Shown: in pieces, positions 44,568 to 56,120 of the stretch
Layout of the letters: the number at the start of each line of letters is the position of its first letter
How positions within the stretch are numbered: position 1 is the stretch's first letter
Assembly: GCA_028641055.1 (NCBI GenBank)
Contig: CM054060.1
Span: forward strand, 240,836,833 to 240,900,832
Length of the DNA: 64,000 nucleotides
DNA from: Alopecurus myosuroides
Taxonomy: Eukaryota > Streptophyta > Magnoliopsida > Poales > Poaceae
Direction of reading: 5' to 3'
Position numbers and translations under genes: made by a program
Notes under the pieces: model-generated
Database searches by the model: none
Seen by the model: the letters and a program-made list of their open reading frames with translations, nothing else
What the model was told of the DNA's origin: nothing

Positions 44568-47106
44568 GTTGGCGCCCACCGTGGGGCCTACGTCCAAAGG
44601 TGTTTATATCACGGGAGAAGCTCTGGAAAGCATGAAGAACCTTGTTGTCGGCGAGATCGTCACCAACCCCGAAGGAGAGAAGATCGTCGACGATTCTGGC
44701 TGGGGGCGAGAGTCGGATTTGCTGGAAACCGGATTTGTCATCACGATCGGCCGCGTCAACGTCTTTGTGGGTATGGTACGTACGTCGGGTTTAATTCCTG
44801 ACAATAAAGAGTATGATTTTGTGTCAGGGGCCGCTACTCGCGTTCAGTCGGATGGTGAAGAGTCGGTAGGCACGGCAGAACCGGAGGAAGTACCTACCGC
44901 GAAGAGGGAACAGCCGGAGGAGCCGGCATGGACCCCGCGTGGACGGGTTAATAAAGATGATGATATCGAATCTATCCTGCATCTGCTCGAAGATCGGTAT
45001 GAGGAGGATAGCTGCGAGGAAGAAGAATATGAATCTTCACCAGGCATTGCGCGCCGAGTCGCGGTCTACACAGCCCCTGCGATAAATCTAAACCAGGGTG
45101 ATGTGACATTAGTTGCGGCTGGTGCGGCGCAAGCACTAGCCCAACAACAGATGCCGGTTAATGGAGACCCGGCTGGAGCCTGGGTCGATGGCGAGCAAAC
45201 ATCTGTCACCAGCGAAACAGGCGAAACTGCTCATCACAGGAACATGTTCGGATTCAGGACGAACAGAACAGCCGGTGCGGGAACATCACACCCACCAAAT
45301 CCGGCTCTTTTCAGCAACAACTTGATCTTGGATCCCACAGTGTTAGCTACGGTAATAACCCCGGAGTACGCAGCAGCCCGGGCCAGGGACCTGGATGTAG
45401 CCTGCCGAGCGTTGGAACAACAAAGGAGAGACGTAGAGGACGAGAAATTACAGATGGTCGCGCGTCAGCGTCAGTTGGATGAGCTAGAGGACCGTATACA
45501 GGCACAAACGACTAGGGTATATAATCAGAGGCATCATACGAGACTGCCGGCGACAGGCGGAGCCCTACAGCCGGCCACATTGTTTGTCACGCCTCAAGAC
45601 CAGCCGATACCGATTGCGAACCAGGGAACCGGGTATGCAGCAGCGACGCTTGGAGGAGAACCGGCGAATGTACCAACCGGGTCACCTGTGCTACCCGTTG
45701 AGGTGCCTGGGGGCAATACTGTGCAGCCACCACCATCACGATTCCATACCCTACCGGGTCACTTCAATAACCCCATGGACAACGTGTACGCCGCAACTTT
45801 AGCTCTCGACCGTATTCCACTGGGAGAATCACCTCAAGCGATGGAGACCCGGCGGGCTATAGAGATGCTACGCACTGCGGTAGCTCAGCAAGCCAATTAC
45901 CCGGACAACAGGAGCGGGATGCACGGGACGCCATATATCAGTCGGCAGGAAGGCAATACAGGGAACATTCAGTCGGCATCAGCACGACGGAGGGCAGAGC
46001 AGCACCAAATGCCGCCTCCTCCACTTAGGCCAGCAGCTCCAGCGGTTTCAGCGGCGCAGGCTATTGTGGATAGTTCCCGGGCAAGACGTGCGGCCGGGTT
46101 TGCGGTACGAGGTCCGGTAATTGGCGCGCCTCCCGCTGCGGTAGCCGAAGTTTCACACGTTTCAAGAGTAAGGCCAGTACTAACAAACTTAGCCGGACCC
46201 AAATGCTTATCATACGCTATAAGGGCCGAGCCTTATCCGGACAAGTTCAAGGAGCCGGGTAAAGTTGTCAACTACGAGCCAACCATGGATCCCGAGACCT
46301 GGTTAAACAGTTACGAGATGGCTATGTCTATTCGCAACGCTTCGGAAAATCTCCAAGCCAAATTTATGTATCTCATGATGTCCGAAGGAGCATCTAGATT
46401 ATGGTTCAATAACCTGCCTAAGAAATCTATCAGTTCATGGAGCGATCTCAATTCGGCTTTCGTCAAGCACTTTCATGGAACTTGCAGGAAATTATACACG
46501 ATTGATGACTTGGATCGGTGTGTGCAGAGAAAAGGAGAGTCGGCACGCAGCTGGGTACGCGGAGTTATGGAGATACTCCACTCTTCCGCTGATATCCAGC
46601 CCAAGGATGCGATACAAGTTATGGCGAAGACATGCAGATATACGCCATTGGTGCAAAAATTAGTACGCATGAAATCCAGCAGGCATGTTTCGGAAAATAC
46701 TATGGGAGAGTTGATGGACGCGTGCAACAAGCATGCCTCCACTGACACCACAGAAGAAGATATCGAGGACAAAAAGGGGAAGTCTAGTGCGAACAATAAT
46801 GGAAGAACCGGAAATGGGACTGCGCCGAATAATAACGGAGGTAGCAATGGTGGTAATGGAAACAATCAGCACAAACGTCCATATGAGGGAAGCTCCGAGT
46901 TAGTCGCCAGTGCTGAAGCCGGGTTTGCAAGACCCAGAGCGGATGGGAACTTTAACGGAGGAAACTTCAACGGAGGAAATAATTATCAAGGGCCACCACG
47001 GCCGACAAATCACATAGAGGCCTTCAAGATGCCTTGCCCGCGCCACAGCACGAATGGCAGGCCGGCTAATCATTCATTGGAGCAATGTGTGGATCTGCAG
47101 AGGTGA
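44443..47106 (+). CDS. gag: Element F Gag
   Basis: 887-residue open frame. The ATG at 44443 lies in the LTR and the frame reads through the primer site as R-Q-L-A-P; the true start may be downstream. Acidic region (~130-205), alanine/glutamine-rich middle with a coiled-coil-like segment (~310-365), then the Gag core (~590-760: YPDKFKEPGKVVNYEP, METWLNSYEMAM-like sequence, LWFNNLPKKSISSWSDL, GESARSWVRGVME) and an Asn/Gly-rich tail with a Cys/His pair at the end. TGA at 47104 stops it, but the same frame stays open to 47613 and encodes the protease, so the stop probably interrupts an original Gag-Pro fusion. Confidence 0.9.
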   Translation: MERLNQDNSYVQFELNPLPNTRVDLPQTKLPLVTSAVTIPRQLAPTVGPTSKGVYITGEALESMKNLVVGEIVTNPEGEKIVDDSGWGRESDLLETGFVITIGRVNVFVGMVRTSGLIPDNKEYDFVSGAATRVQSDGEESVGTAEPEEVPTAKREQPEEPAWTPRGRVNKDDDIESILHLLEDRYEEDSCEEEEYESSPGIARRVAVYTAPAINLNQGDVTLVAAGAAQALAQQQMPVNGDPAGAWVDGEQTSVTSETGETAHHRNMFGFRTNRTAGAGTSHPPNPALFSNNLILDPTVLATVITPEYAAARARDLDVACRALEQQRRDVEDEKLQMVARQRQLDELEDRIQAQTTRVYNQRHHTRLPATGGALQPATLFVTPQDQPIPIANQGTGYAAATLGGEPANVPTGSPVLPVEVPGGNTVQPPPSRFHTLPGHFNNPMDNVYAATLALDRIPLGESPQAMETRRAIEMLRTAVAQQANYPDNRSGMHGTPYISRQEGNTGNIQSASARRRAEQHQMPPPPLRPAAPAVSAAQAIVDSSRARRAAGFAVRGPVIGAPPAAVAEVSHVSRVRPVLTNLAGPKCLSYAIRAEPYPDKFKEPGKVVNYEPTMDPETWLNSYEMAMSIRNASENLQAKFMYLMMSEGASRLWFNNLPKKSISSWSDLNSAFVKHFHGTCRKLYTIDDLDRCVQRKGESARSWVRGVMEILHSSADIQPKDAIQVMAKTCRYTPLVQKLVRMKSSRHVSENTMGELMDACNKHASTDTTEEDIEDKKGKSSANNNGRTGNGTAPNNNGGSNGGNGNNQHKRPYEGSSELVASAEAGFARPRADGNFNGGNFNGGNNYQGPPRPTNHIEAFKMPCPRHSTNGRPANHSLEQCVDLQR
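44570..44586 (+). promoter_or_regulatory. Element F primer binding site
   Basis: TGGCGCCCACCGTGGGG begins two bases after the LTR end. It differs from the site of C and E after the shared TGGCGCC, so a different tRNA may be used. Confidence 0.75.
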
Positions 47107-47616
47107 AAAAATAAAGAAATACAGAAGGCTCTGCAGGGTGCAGGCCAGGGAGGAGGACCGGGTCTGGGTGGAAACCCGGGCAACGGACCACCCCCCGCAG
47201 GCAATGCAGGAGCTGGCAATCCGGGTCATAACCAGGGTGGGGCAGGTGGTTTTCGGGCTAACCCAAAGCAGTTAGGACAGTATCATGTCCACACCACTGG
47301 GACCTCCAAAAGGGAGAGGAAGATACTCAAAAGAGCCGTAAACTCGGTTTCCTCGGGTGTTCCAAGATACCTGAGATGGTCTAATCAGGAAGTAACATGG
47401 AGTAGGAGGGATCACCTGGAAGCAATAGAACATCCGGGTGTGTTAGCTTTGGTGGTAGCGTCGCAGGTCAATGGCTACGAGCTAAAGAAGGTTCTGATGG
47501 ATGGCGGGAGTAGTATCAATATCCTATACTGGGAGACCTTTTTACGTATGGGGCTCAAGGAGTCTCAGCTGCAGAAAAGCTCCACAGTTTTCCATGGAAT
47601 TGTGCCAGGACACTAG
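47107..47616 (+). pseudogene. pro: Element F protease
   Basis: Same frame as gag after its TGA. A Gly/Pro/Asn-rich linker (to ~47280) leads to KRERKILKRAVNSV and the aspartic protease with V-L-M-D-G-G-S-S-I-N-I-L (DGGS around 47500), ending F-H-G-I-V-P-G-H and TAG 47614-47616. The sequence between 47616 and the RT frame at 47652 is frame-disturbed. No start codon of its own is expected: it should be expressed as part of Gag-Pro. Confidence 0.85.
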
Positions 47617-47651
47617 ATGTTGCTTTTGGAGAATCCAAGAACAATTATAGA

Positions 47652-48686
47652 GTGGAGTGGCTCACATTCAAGGTGGTGAAGTTGCGTAGTCCTTATCACG
47701 CACAGTTTGGAAGGCCGGCTTACGCCAAATTCATGGCAAGGCCGTGTTACGTGTACTTACAGCTGAAGATTCCGGGTCCTAAACGAACCATCACTATACA
47801 CGGGAACATGGTTGTGGCAGCAGAGTGTGATGAGGGAGATGCAGCACTTGCAGAACAAGCCTGTGCAAAGCAGGAACTCGGGTATTACAGGTCCCAGGTA
47901 GACCCGGAAGATCAAACCGCTTTGAAGAAACCAAATACTGATGATGAGAGAGCTAAGTTTAAGGCAGCCCAAGACACAAAGATGGTGGCTTTCATTGAGG
48001 GCGACCCTTCTAAGCAGTTTGCCATAGGTTCAAACCTGGATAGCAAGGAGGAAGGCGCTCTTATCGAGTTTATCCGCGAGAATCAGGATGTCTTTTCTTG
48101 GACACCTAGCGACATGCCAGGTATCCCGACTGAACTTGTTGAACACAGCTTGCACGTTGATCCCAAGTCCCAGCCAGTGAAGCAGGGTTTGAGGAAAATG
48201 AATGAGGAAAGAAGAAAAGCTATAGGAGCAGAGGTAGCTCGGCTCTTGGCAGACGACTTTATCATGGAGGTTTTCCACCCCCAGTGGTTGGCAAACCCGG
48301 TTTTAGTGCTGAAAAAGAATAACGAGTGGAGAATGTGCATAGATTACACGAGCCTCAACAAGCATTGTCCAAAAGACCCGTTTGCCCTTCCAAGGATAGA
48401 CCAGATCATAGATGCAGTGGCAGGAAGTGACCTGCTATGTTTTCTGGATGCCTATTCCCGGTATCATCAGATAAAGCTCAAAGAGGAGGATTGGGAGAAG
48501 ACGTCATTCATAACCCCCTTTGGAGCCTTTTGTTACAAAACCATGACCTTTGGATTGAAAAATGCTGGCGCAACATATCAGCGGTGCATTCAGAAGTGTT
48601 TCGAAGATCAGATTGGACGCAATGTCCATGCTTATGTTGATGACGTGGTGATCAAAACAAGGAACGCAGATTCATTGATGACCTGA
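47652..48686 (+). pseudogene. pol: Element F reverse transcriptase (fingers-palm)
   Basis: Frame of 344 residues starting within the protease-RT linker (W-L-T-F-K-V-V-K-L-R-S-P-Y-H), through the DVFSW and MPGIPTELVEHSL motifs, CIDYTSLNKHCPKD, LPRIDQIID, FLDAYSRYHQI, FGLKNAGATYQR and an intact YVDD box (HAYVDDVVIKT). It ends at a TGA near 48684; the thumb continues in another frame from about 48690-48719. The RT active site is intact, unlike that of C. The frame change is a one-step shift close to 48680. Confidence 0.9.
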
Positions 48687-48718
48687 AAGAGACATTCAAA
48701 AACCTGAGGAGATATCAA

Positions 48719-49663
48719 ATGAAGCTCAACCCAACAAAATGTGTATTCGGAGTTCCTGCGGGGAAATTACTCGGTTTCATCGTTTCTGAGCGGGGAATCG
48801 AGGCTAACCCGGAGAAGATCAAAGCTATTCAGAGCCTAAAAAGGCCAGAGGAATTGAAACATGTCCAGAAGCTTACCGGATGCGTAGCATCACTAAGTCG
48901 GTTTATATCTCGGCTCGGAGAAAAAGCGATACCCTTATACCGTCTCTTGAAGAAAACAGACAAATTCGTATGGGACCAAGAGGCGGATGAGGCATTCGAA
49001 GCCCTGAAGAAGCAGTTATCTGAAGCACCGGTTCTGGCAGCACCGGGTCCTAAAGAGCCCATGTTGTTATATGTTGCGGCCGGGCCTCGGACAGTTATCG
49101 CAGTAGTCGTGGTCGAGCGCAAAGAGGATGGAAAAGATTACCCGGTGCAACAGCCGGTTTATTATGTGAGCGAGGTCTTATCGGAAGCAAAGCAGCGGTA
49201 CCCACATTGGCAGAAACTGGTTTTGGGGGTATTCATGGCCAGTCGGAAATTGAAGCCGTATTTTCAAGAACACCCCATTACGGTGGTAAGTTCCATACCC
49301 ATGGAAGATATCATAAGAAATTCGGATGCTACAGGAAGGGTAGCCAAGTGGGCTATCGAGATGGGTGATTATCATATCAATTACGAGCCCCGGTCTGCAA
49401 TCAAGTCTCAGGCGCTGGTTGATTTTGTTAATGATTGGACTCAGACAAGCGTACCCTTGTTGGTGCCAAGTTCAGAATCCTGGGTTATGCATTTCGACGG
49501 CTCCAAGCAGTATGAAGGGTCAGGAGCTGGTGTTGTGCTCACATCGCCAAAAGGAGATAAGTTACGTTACGTCTTGCAAATTCATTTTGATTGTTCTAAC
49601 AATGTAGCTGAGTACGAGGCCTTGTTACATGGATTGCGTGTAGCAAAAGGAGATGAACATTAA
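48719..49663 (+). pseudogene. pol: Element F RT thumb, RNase H and start of second RNase H
   Basis: Continues pol in a second frame: thumb (MKLNPTKCVFGVPAGKLLG), connection, the usual Ty3/gypsy RNase H (VVVERKEDGKDYPVQQPVYYVSEV, YPHWQKLVLGV, TVVSS) and, from about residue 250, a second RNase H domain (HFDGSKQYEGSGAGVVL, NVAEYEALLHGL). This second, archaeal-type RNase H is characteristic of the Tat lineage. The frame ends at 49661-49663 and the domain continues from 49653 in the first pol frame. One frameshift therefore lies inside the second RNase H. Confidence 0.88.
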
Positions 49664-50486
49664 GCGTATAATGTGCTACGGAGGCTCGGATCTTGTTGGA
49701 CAGCGGGTCTCAGGAACATGGGACAGGAAGGACGCAACAATGGCAGCTTACTGCAGAGAGGTGGACAAGGTTGCTGGGTCTTTCTCAGGATACCAGGTGG
49801 AGCACATTGACCGGCGAAAGAACGAGGCTGCAGACGCGCTGTCAAGACTCGGCTCCCGTCGAGAGCCGGTTCCGCCGAATGTTTTCTTGGATAAGTTATG
49901 GCGGCCTTCCGTCAAAACCGAGTCAGAAGAAGAAACAGCTCACCAAGACCCGGATTTGGAGTTTGTGGCCGCGGTGCGCGCTATTCCAGAGTGGACTGAG
50001 CCGTTCTTGGCGTTTCTATTGCGGGGCGAGTTACCACAGCAGGAAGTCGTAGCTCGGCAAATCTAGAGACGGGCAAAAGGTTATTCTATCATCAGTGGTG
50101 AGCTTTACAAGAGAAGTGCTATAGATGTCTTTTTACGCTGCGTAGCTCCAGAGGAAGGCCGGCAAATATTGAAGGAAATTCATGAAGGTGACTGCGGACA
50201 CCATGCCTCCACAAGATCTCTTGTGGCCAAGACGTATCGGCATGGTTTCTTTCGGCTTACAGCTTTGGCAGATGCAGAACGTTTGGTTGCAAGGTGTGAT
50301 GGATGCCAGAGGTATGCTCGGCAAATCCATGTACCGGCTATGGAGCTGTGGATAATCCCATTGACCTGGCCATTTGCGGTTTGGGGTATGGATATGGTAG
50401 GCCCTTTCCATATGTCTCCGTGCAAAAAGACTCATTTATTGGTAGCCGTGGATAAGTTCACAAAGTGGGTTGAGTTATGCCAGTGA
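49653..50486 (+). pseudogene. pol: Element F second RNase H C-terminus and integrase N-terminus
   Basis: The frame gives the end of the second RNase H (GYQVEHIDRRKNEAADALS), a linker to TAG at 50064-50066, then the integrase zinc finger (EGDCGHHAS, KTYRHGFF, CDGCQRY) and the first catalytic Asp in VWGMDMVGPF, followed by LVAVDKFTKWVE. TGA at 50484 ends it. The next piece (50487-50640, FGYPHSIITDDG with the second catalytic Asp) is in another frame. Confidence 0.85.
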
Positions 50487-51255
50487 CGAACTATGAGGCG
50501 GCCACAGCTGTGAAGTTCTTGAAAAGGATCATATATCGGTTTGGATACCCCCATAGCATTATCACAGACGATGGAACCAACATGAGAAGTTTTGTGGAAA
50601 TAATGGCATTCGACTTGATATAGCCTCGGTGGCCCATCCACAAGCCAACGGGCAGGTGGAGAGAGCAAACCAAGAGTTACTTCGTGGGTTGAAACCACGA
50701 CTGCGAGTCCCGTGTCTCAGAGCTGCTGGAGCATGGGTGGAGGAGTTACCTTCTGTTGTTTGGGGAATCAATACTACACCTAACATGTCTACTCAGATGA
50801 CCCTGTTTTTTATGGTTTATGGTGCAGAGGCGGTTCTCCCAAGTGATATTATCCACGATTCGCCACGAGTGTCGGCTTATGTTGAGGTAGAGAATGAGAA
50901 GACCCGGCAAGACGGTGTGGATATGTTAGAAGAGCACAGGGAACAAGCCTTGGAGCGGTCCGCAATATATCAGCAGGATTTACGGCGATACCATAGCCGC
51001 CGGGTCAAGACGCGTGTTTTTCAAGAAGGAGACATGGTTCTACGTTTGGTGCAATCCAAGGAAGGAAAACACAAGTTGTCTCCTCCATGGGAGGGTCCGT
51101 TCATTATAAGCCGGAATCTACACGACGGATCGTATTATCTGGTGGATGCAAGGGAAGAGTCGGATTATGTGAATGATACTGCTTATTCCACCTCCTCCAT
51201 GCAAGAGCGTGAACTACCATGGAACGTGGCCCAGCTACGTCCTTACTACACTTAG
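50487..51255 (+). pseudogene. pol: Element F integrase core and C-terminus
   Basis: 50487-50620 carries the second catalytic Asp (IITDDGTNM). From about 50629 a further frame has AHPQANGQVERANQELL with the catalytic Glu, then the conserved tail (YGAEAVLPSDI, YQQDLRRYHSRRVK, FQEGDMVLRLVQ, PPWEGPFII) to TAG 51253-51255. All three DDE residues are present but in more than one frame. No chromodomain is seen, as expected for the Tat lineage. Confidence 0.87.
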
Positions 51256-52370
51256 CATAGGCTCAGTTTGCAAATTGTATTACACGATGTAACAGGCAGC
51301 AGGTTTTAGACACACTCTTTTCCTATCCAGGGTACCTAAGGGGACTGTAGGGTTTTTAATGAGGCGGCCTGCTGATCTAACCTTTTCGCATCAATAAAGA
51401 GATGGTTAAATCATGATAGTCATTATGTTCTTTGAATTTCGTCAATTGTTTGCATATTTTTCTGTAGTTAAATCATGGCCTGTATTTACCAGTGAATTAT
51501 TTCAGTTAAATACGATTTAGTGAGTATAATTTGTGCATCTTTTCCTTTCTAGTAGCCAAGCTATCTGTAAGCCGGTAGAGCAGAAAGCCTACTGTTGCAT
51601 AGTACATATATTTAGGTCTTGGGGGCTGATTGCTTGAATAGCACAGTTGTACAACTAAGACCCAGCCATGATGCCAATCGGTTGTGGGGACTGATTACTT
51701 GTAACAAGTACAGTTACAATCTCATAACCCGGACAATAGAGCCAAATTTTTTATTGACCTCTTTCGTTGAAGCTTGATGTAACTCGCACCAAAATGGCAT
51801 GTTTGCTAACCTATAAATCCAATCAGTCATGATGCCCATGGGGACTTGCCTGACCCTGTTTTTACTAGAGTTATAGCAACATTGAAAATCCATGCGAAAA
51901 CCGGCTTATAAACAGAAGGGTCAAAAGGGTCATCTAAACCATAAGTTACGCAGGGCAAAGGCAACAGCCGGAAGCTCATTGCATATTGCGCGTAACTTCA
52001 AAATGTATAAGTATATAACAGTCAAAATTTGGGACTTGGGGACTTGAGAAACAAAAATTCTCAAGTTAAGCTTCCTAAGACCTAGAACCCGGGTCTTGGG
52101 GACTTGTGAGAAATTCTACACAATCTTAAGGTGAAGACTCGGCATTTTTCTCATAAAGCATATAATAGATAAAGCTGTGCCAAAATGAGTTTGTAACGTG
52201 CATATTAAAGCGACAACCATAAGGGTTATCGAAACCACAGGAGTTTAAATGTGTTACAAACCAGAGGAATAGTATCAAAAGTGCACATACGCACTATCAA
52301 ATAACAAGTGTAAAAGGAATATTACAATGCCTATTGGCCGAATGATTATTTGCTGATAAAAATGAGAACA
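51256..52370 (+). other. Element F region after pol, with PPT-like repeats
   Basis: No gene on the plus strand. It has repeated words of the type CTTGGGGACTTG (near 51616, 51683, 51837, 52035 and 52094), resembling the G-rich tract beside the 3' LTR (56542-56552). Otherwise it is AT-rich, and it forms the 3' flank of the antisense gene. Confidence 0.6.
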
Positions 52371-55300
52371 TTACTCGGTTGCCGTAGCCGAGTCATCACG
52401 AGTGGTCCTGGCGGCCGGGTCTTCGGTATTCTCCTCCGTTGCCTTCTCTGTCTCAATGTCCGGGTCAACCGCGGAGTCAGCGCGAGCTGGAGGAGGAACA
52501 ACCGGAGTCGATGACGTTGGCACAGAACCGGCCTCGGCTTTTTTCTTGGCGACCTCTTCCTTGTATCGAGTCAATATATCAAAATGAGCAGGGCATTCGG
52601 AGGCCACCGGCTTATCCTCAGCATCATATGGGGGTAAGCTTGTTTACATCGAGATTTTTGGCAATCAAGCTGGCCGAGTGACGGATCTGGGCATTGATGG
52701 CCTTGAGGTCTTTTCCCGTGAATTTAGAACCATCAGTGTTAAACTCGGGAAACCCGTTAACAAGCATTGCTGGCTCAATCTTGGGGTAATAGGCTTTAGC
52801 CAGTGCAAGATCGCGTATCACTCCAACCCGGCATGCTGAGCGCTTCCAGATGTCAATCCAGGCAGGGATTGTCGAGTACGCTTCAAGCATTTGTGTTACA
52901 CCGGCGTAGGTACCGGTCCACTTCACAGCTTCAAGAGTCCATTTTGTCCTTGCCGAAAATTGTCGGATGACAGTCTTGAGTATTTTCAGATTTTTGAGAT
53001 CATCATGTTCCCCAGCAACTTCACCCGGACCTGAAGTACAAAAAGAGAAGTAAAATAGTAAGATACGGGTCAAAAACCTTCTAAAACGGGAAATCCGAGT
53101 AATACAAGGCGATAGTCCGAAATTTAGATGTGCATTACCTATGATGGAGTTATGAGTCTCGGCAATGAAAGTTGAGAGTTTCTTCACAACCTCCTCAGCG
53201 GCGTGGAGTCTCTTCTTATACTTCTTGCACTGTTTGGAGAGCTCCTTGACGTTGGCCTCCAGTTCTTCACGGAGTTTTGTTTCAGCTTGCAGGAGTTCAT
53301 TGGTCTTTGCCAACAGTTCATCAATCCGGGTAATGTAAGACTGAAAAAGACAAACAAAAATCAGTCGGCAATGAGCTCAAAAGCTATGTTTGCAAGTTCC
53401 AAGTGGTTGTGGACAGTTCACTTGGAACTTGGGGACTAGGATGTTCTGAAGTTGCATAAGAAAGACTATATAGTTGCAAAGTACCGAATAACTCTTGACA
53501 GTTCATTCGGAACTTGGGGACTAGGACGAGTATATAAATAGTACTAGTTAAAATAACCTGATGCTCAGCTGCCAGAGACTCGATAATCTCCTCTTCAGTT
53601 GCCTTCAGGGAGCGATACTCCGTCAGCAGCTTTTCAAACTCATGGCCGCTGAGAGTCGGCCAGGAAGAGCTGGCGTTCTGATCAGCCGGTGGTGGGGTTG
53701 CCTCCTGTTTCCCTGTGTCGACTCTGGTTGGTGCGGTATTTGGAGCAGGAGCCGCCCTTTGCGTCCCAACATATTCAACATCGGGAGGAGACTCGGTCCT
53801 TGGGTTGGCCGTGTTAGCCGGCTCTTGCTCTTCAGTAGGTGGAGGATTAGCGGCGCTCTCCGGGTCTTCCGCCGTTGGATCATCAACAGGGGTCTCAACC
53901 GGGTCGCTGAGTGTGACCTTAGCCCTGAAGGAAGAAAAGTAAAAGTGTTAGTGGTTTATAAAAGTAAAACCTGCAAAGTATAGATGTATCGTCAGGTAAG
54001 GTATGAAAATTACCCGGTATTCACGACAAAGTCATTGGGGAGATCATTGCTAGACCCGGAGGACACTGATAGAGAATTGGAAAGTGAGACTCGGAGTTTT
54101 CCGGCTAATGGATGACTCGGAGATGGAAATTTTCGAGGAGTGCAAACAGGATAAGTTGAAGGAGTACCGGCTCGGCGAGCGGGTGATTGTAGAGAAATCC
54201 CGGGGTTAAGGGGCTCGTCACCCGGCGAAGACCGGGTTGCCCGCCGCTTAGCTGGAGGAGATGCAACCTTTTGAGATGATATGGGGGTTAGAAATTTGAT
54301 GGGTTTGCACATACCACTATACGAGTCCGGGTTTGAGGTTATGCGAAGAGTAGGATACCTTGAAGGTGACTCCCTTGGCCTTCCTCTTTTTGCTTAACTC
54401 GGCCTCCGGCTCTGCCTCGCTTTCCTCAGACTCGGAATCGACCTTGTCAGCGGGGGCTGGTGATTGTGGTGTATTGTCAGGAATAAAGGTGGGAGGAGAA
54501 TCTTGATTTAGTAAGTTGACAAAGTACTTGTTCAATAACTCGGAATCACCTTCTTCGTTGTCACTCGGCTCTTCTTCTTCCGAGTTTTCAGAGGGAGGAG
54601 GGGTGACAATCTTCCACCATTCGTCAGATTCCTGGGTAAAAAGCAGCGGAGATAAAAGTTAGTATATGCGAGCTAGAAAAATCAATCGGTACAAAAGGGT
54701 TCAACCGGTTCTTACTGGTGGAGCCGGGTTTGAGAGGGAGAAGGGGGAGAGCCCAGAAATGCTCTTGATAGCATCCATCTTCTCAGCCAAGAAATTTTTC
54801 ATAGCCTTGTTGACATCAGCGGCCGGGTATGACTTCTCCGAGTATTGGAGAGAGTCGGTCAGATGGCCCGAGTATTCGCAGAGCAGCTTTGGGCGAATGC
54901 TATTGGGCTGGATCCTACATCTGATCCAGGTCTTGATCAAGTTTAACCCACATAGACCGTGGGCTGCTAAGACGGCTAACTTATGAAGGAGTGGTTGAAT
55001 AGATTGTCTGTCGGTTTCTGGAGCGAAAGCGCTTAAGTTATCGCTAAGAGAAAGGGTTTCAGTGGAAAAACCCGGCAAAGGATTTTCGCCGGGTTGGGAC
55101 GTGTCCTTGCAATAAAAGAACGTTTTCTGCCAGTGCTTCACGTGGGAATGAAGACTGAGAGTCGGCATTAACGATTTCTTGCGTCTTTGGATGGACACGC
55201 CCCCACAGACAAGGAGGGGTCCATCCGTGTTTTCACGGCAAGGTTTGCATTGGAAAAGCTCAAGAAATAGAGAAAGGTTGGGAGCTATGCAAAGATAACA

Positions 55301-55661
55301 CTCGCAAAGGACGATAAAGTGGCAAATGTTTAAAATCGAGTTTGGGCCTATGTCGAAGACTCGGAGTTTGTAGTGATGGAGGACCTCACGGAAAAAAAGG
55401 ATGACCCGGGGGGTGGAAACCCCGGGTCACATGCTCAAGGAAAACTTCAACTTCACCTGCTCCGGGTGAAGGTCGGCTCTTCTCCTCGGGCACCCGCCAC
55501 GCGATCTCCGACTGAGGGGGAAGGACCCCAGACTCGGCCAGCTCTTCCAGCTTGGCCAGAGGGACAGTCGACTTCGCCCAGTTGGCGGTGATACTTTGAC
55601 CCGGCTTTTGCTTCAAAGCTGCGGTCTTGCCCTTGGACCTAGGAGCGGCCTTGGGTGCCAT
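52371..55661 (-). CDS. Spliced antisense gene of element F (plant gypsy-type transposon domain protein)
   Basis: ATG at 55661-55659 (M-A-P-K-A-A-P-R-S-K). Coding exons 55661-54716, 54631-54359, 54267-54014, 53924-53558, 53340-53139 and 53030-52371 are separated by GT-AG introns (84, 91, 89, 217 and 108 bp) whose phases (0, 0, 2, 0, 1) keep one reading open. The N-terminal ~250 residues (FLEHVTRGF, LRVFDIGPNSILNI, HVKHWQKTFFYCKD) look like the plant 'putative gypsy type transposon' domain found in Tat-lineage extra ORFs. An acidic Ser/Glu-rich middle, a coiled coil (TNELLQAETKLREELEANV) and a C-terminal helical region follow; total about 900 residues. Two breaks are visible: a frame change at an A7 run (55391-55397) and one near 52634. 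Function is unknown. Antisense extra ORFs are known from Grande-like elements. Confidence 0.75.
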
Positions 55662-55671
55662 TGAAATGGAT

Positions 55672-55782
55672 CTAGAAGAAACCAAAAATTAAAAACAAAG
55701 CAAGGGAAAAATGAAGGCGAAAGGCGTGAAGAACACGAACTCAAAAATCTAAAGGTGAAAACCTAGATCTAGAAAGGCTTAC
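55672..55782 (-). other. 5'-UTR intron of the antisense gene
   Basis: On the minus strand the donor CCG|GTAAGC (55782) and acceptor GGTTTCTTCTAG (ending 55672) enclose a T-rich 111 bp intron, ten bases before the ATG. Upstream GC-rich sequence to about 56080 would be the first, untranslated exon. Confidence 0.55.
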
Positions 55783-56088
55783 CGGAAAACGGCGGCGGAG
55801 TGAAGTGTGGTGAGCGCGGCGTGGAACTGCGGCCTGGATCTTGAGGGTGACGGCGGCGTGCGTACGGTCCGGCGTTCGAGCTTCGAGCTTGAGGTTTGGG
55901 CTCCAATGGCGCGGCGAGATCTTGAAGATGAAGCCCGGTGCGGAACGGTGGTGCGGAACGATGGGCCGGCTGTCGAGGTCAACGATGTGCACGCGGAGTC
56001 CGGCGGCTCAAGTTTCGCGCTCGGGCCCTTGGGCTCCAATGGTGTGCTTGGAGGAAGAAGAAGAAGAGGATGTGCGGTGGCGTTTGTG

Positions 56089-56120
56089 ATTAGGGTTTTC
56101 CCCCGGGCCCTATATTTATA
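56089..56120 (-). promoter_or_regulatory. TATA box and telo-box-like motif of the antisense gene
   Basis: On the minus strand CCTATAAATATAGG (TATAAATATA at 56120-56111) is followed about 20 nt later by AAACCCTAATC (around 56098-56089), a telo-box-like word common in plant 5' leaders. The distance to the proposed first exon fits a TATA-driven promoter pointing against the element. Confidence 0.6.
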
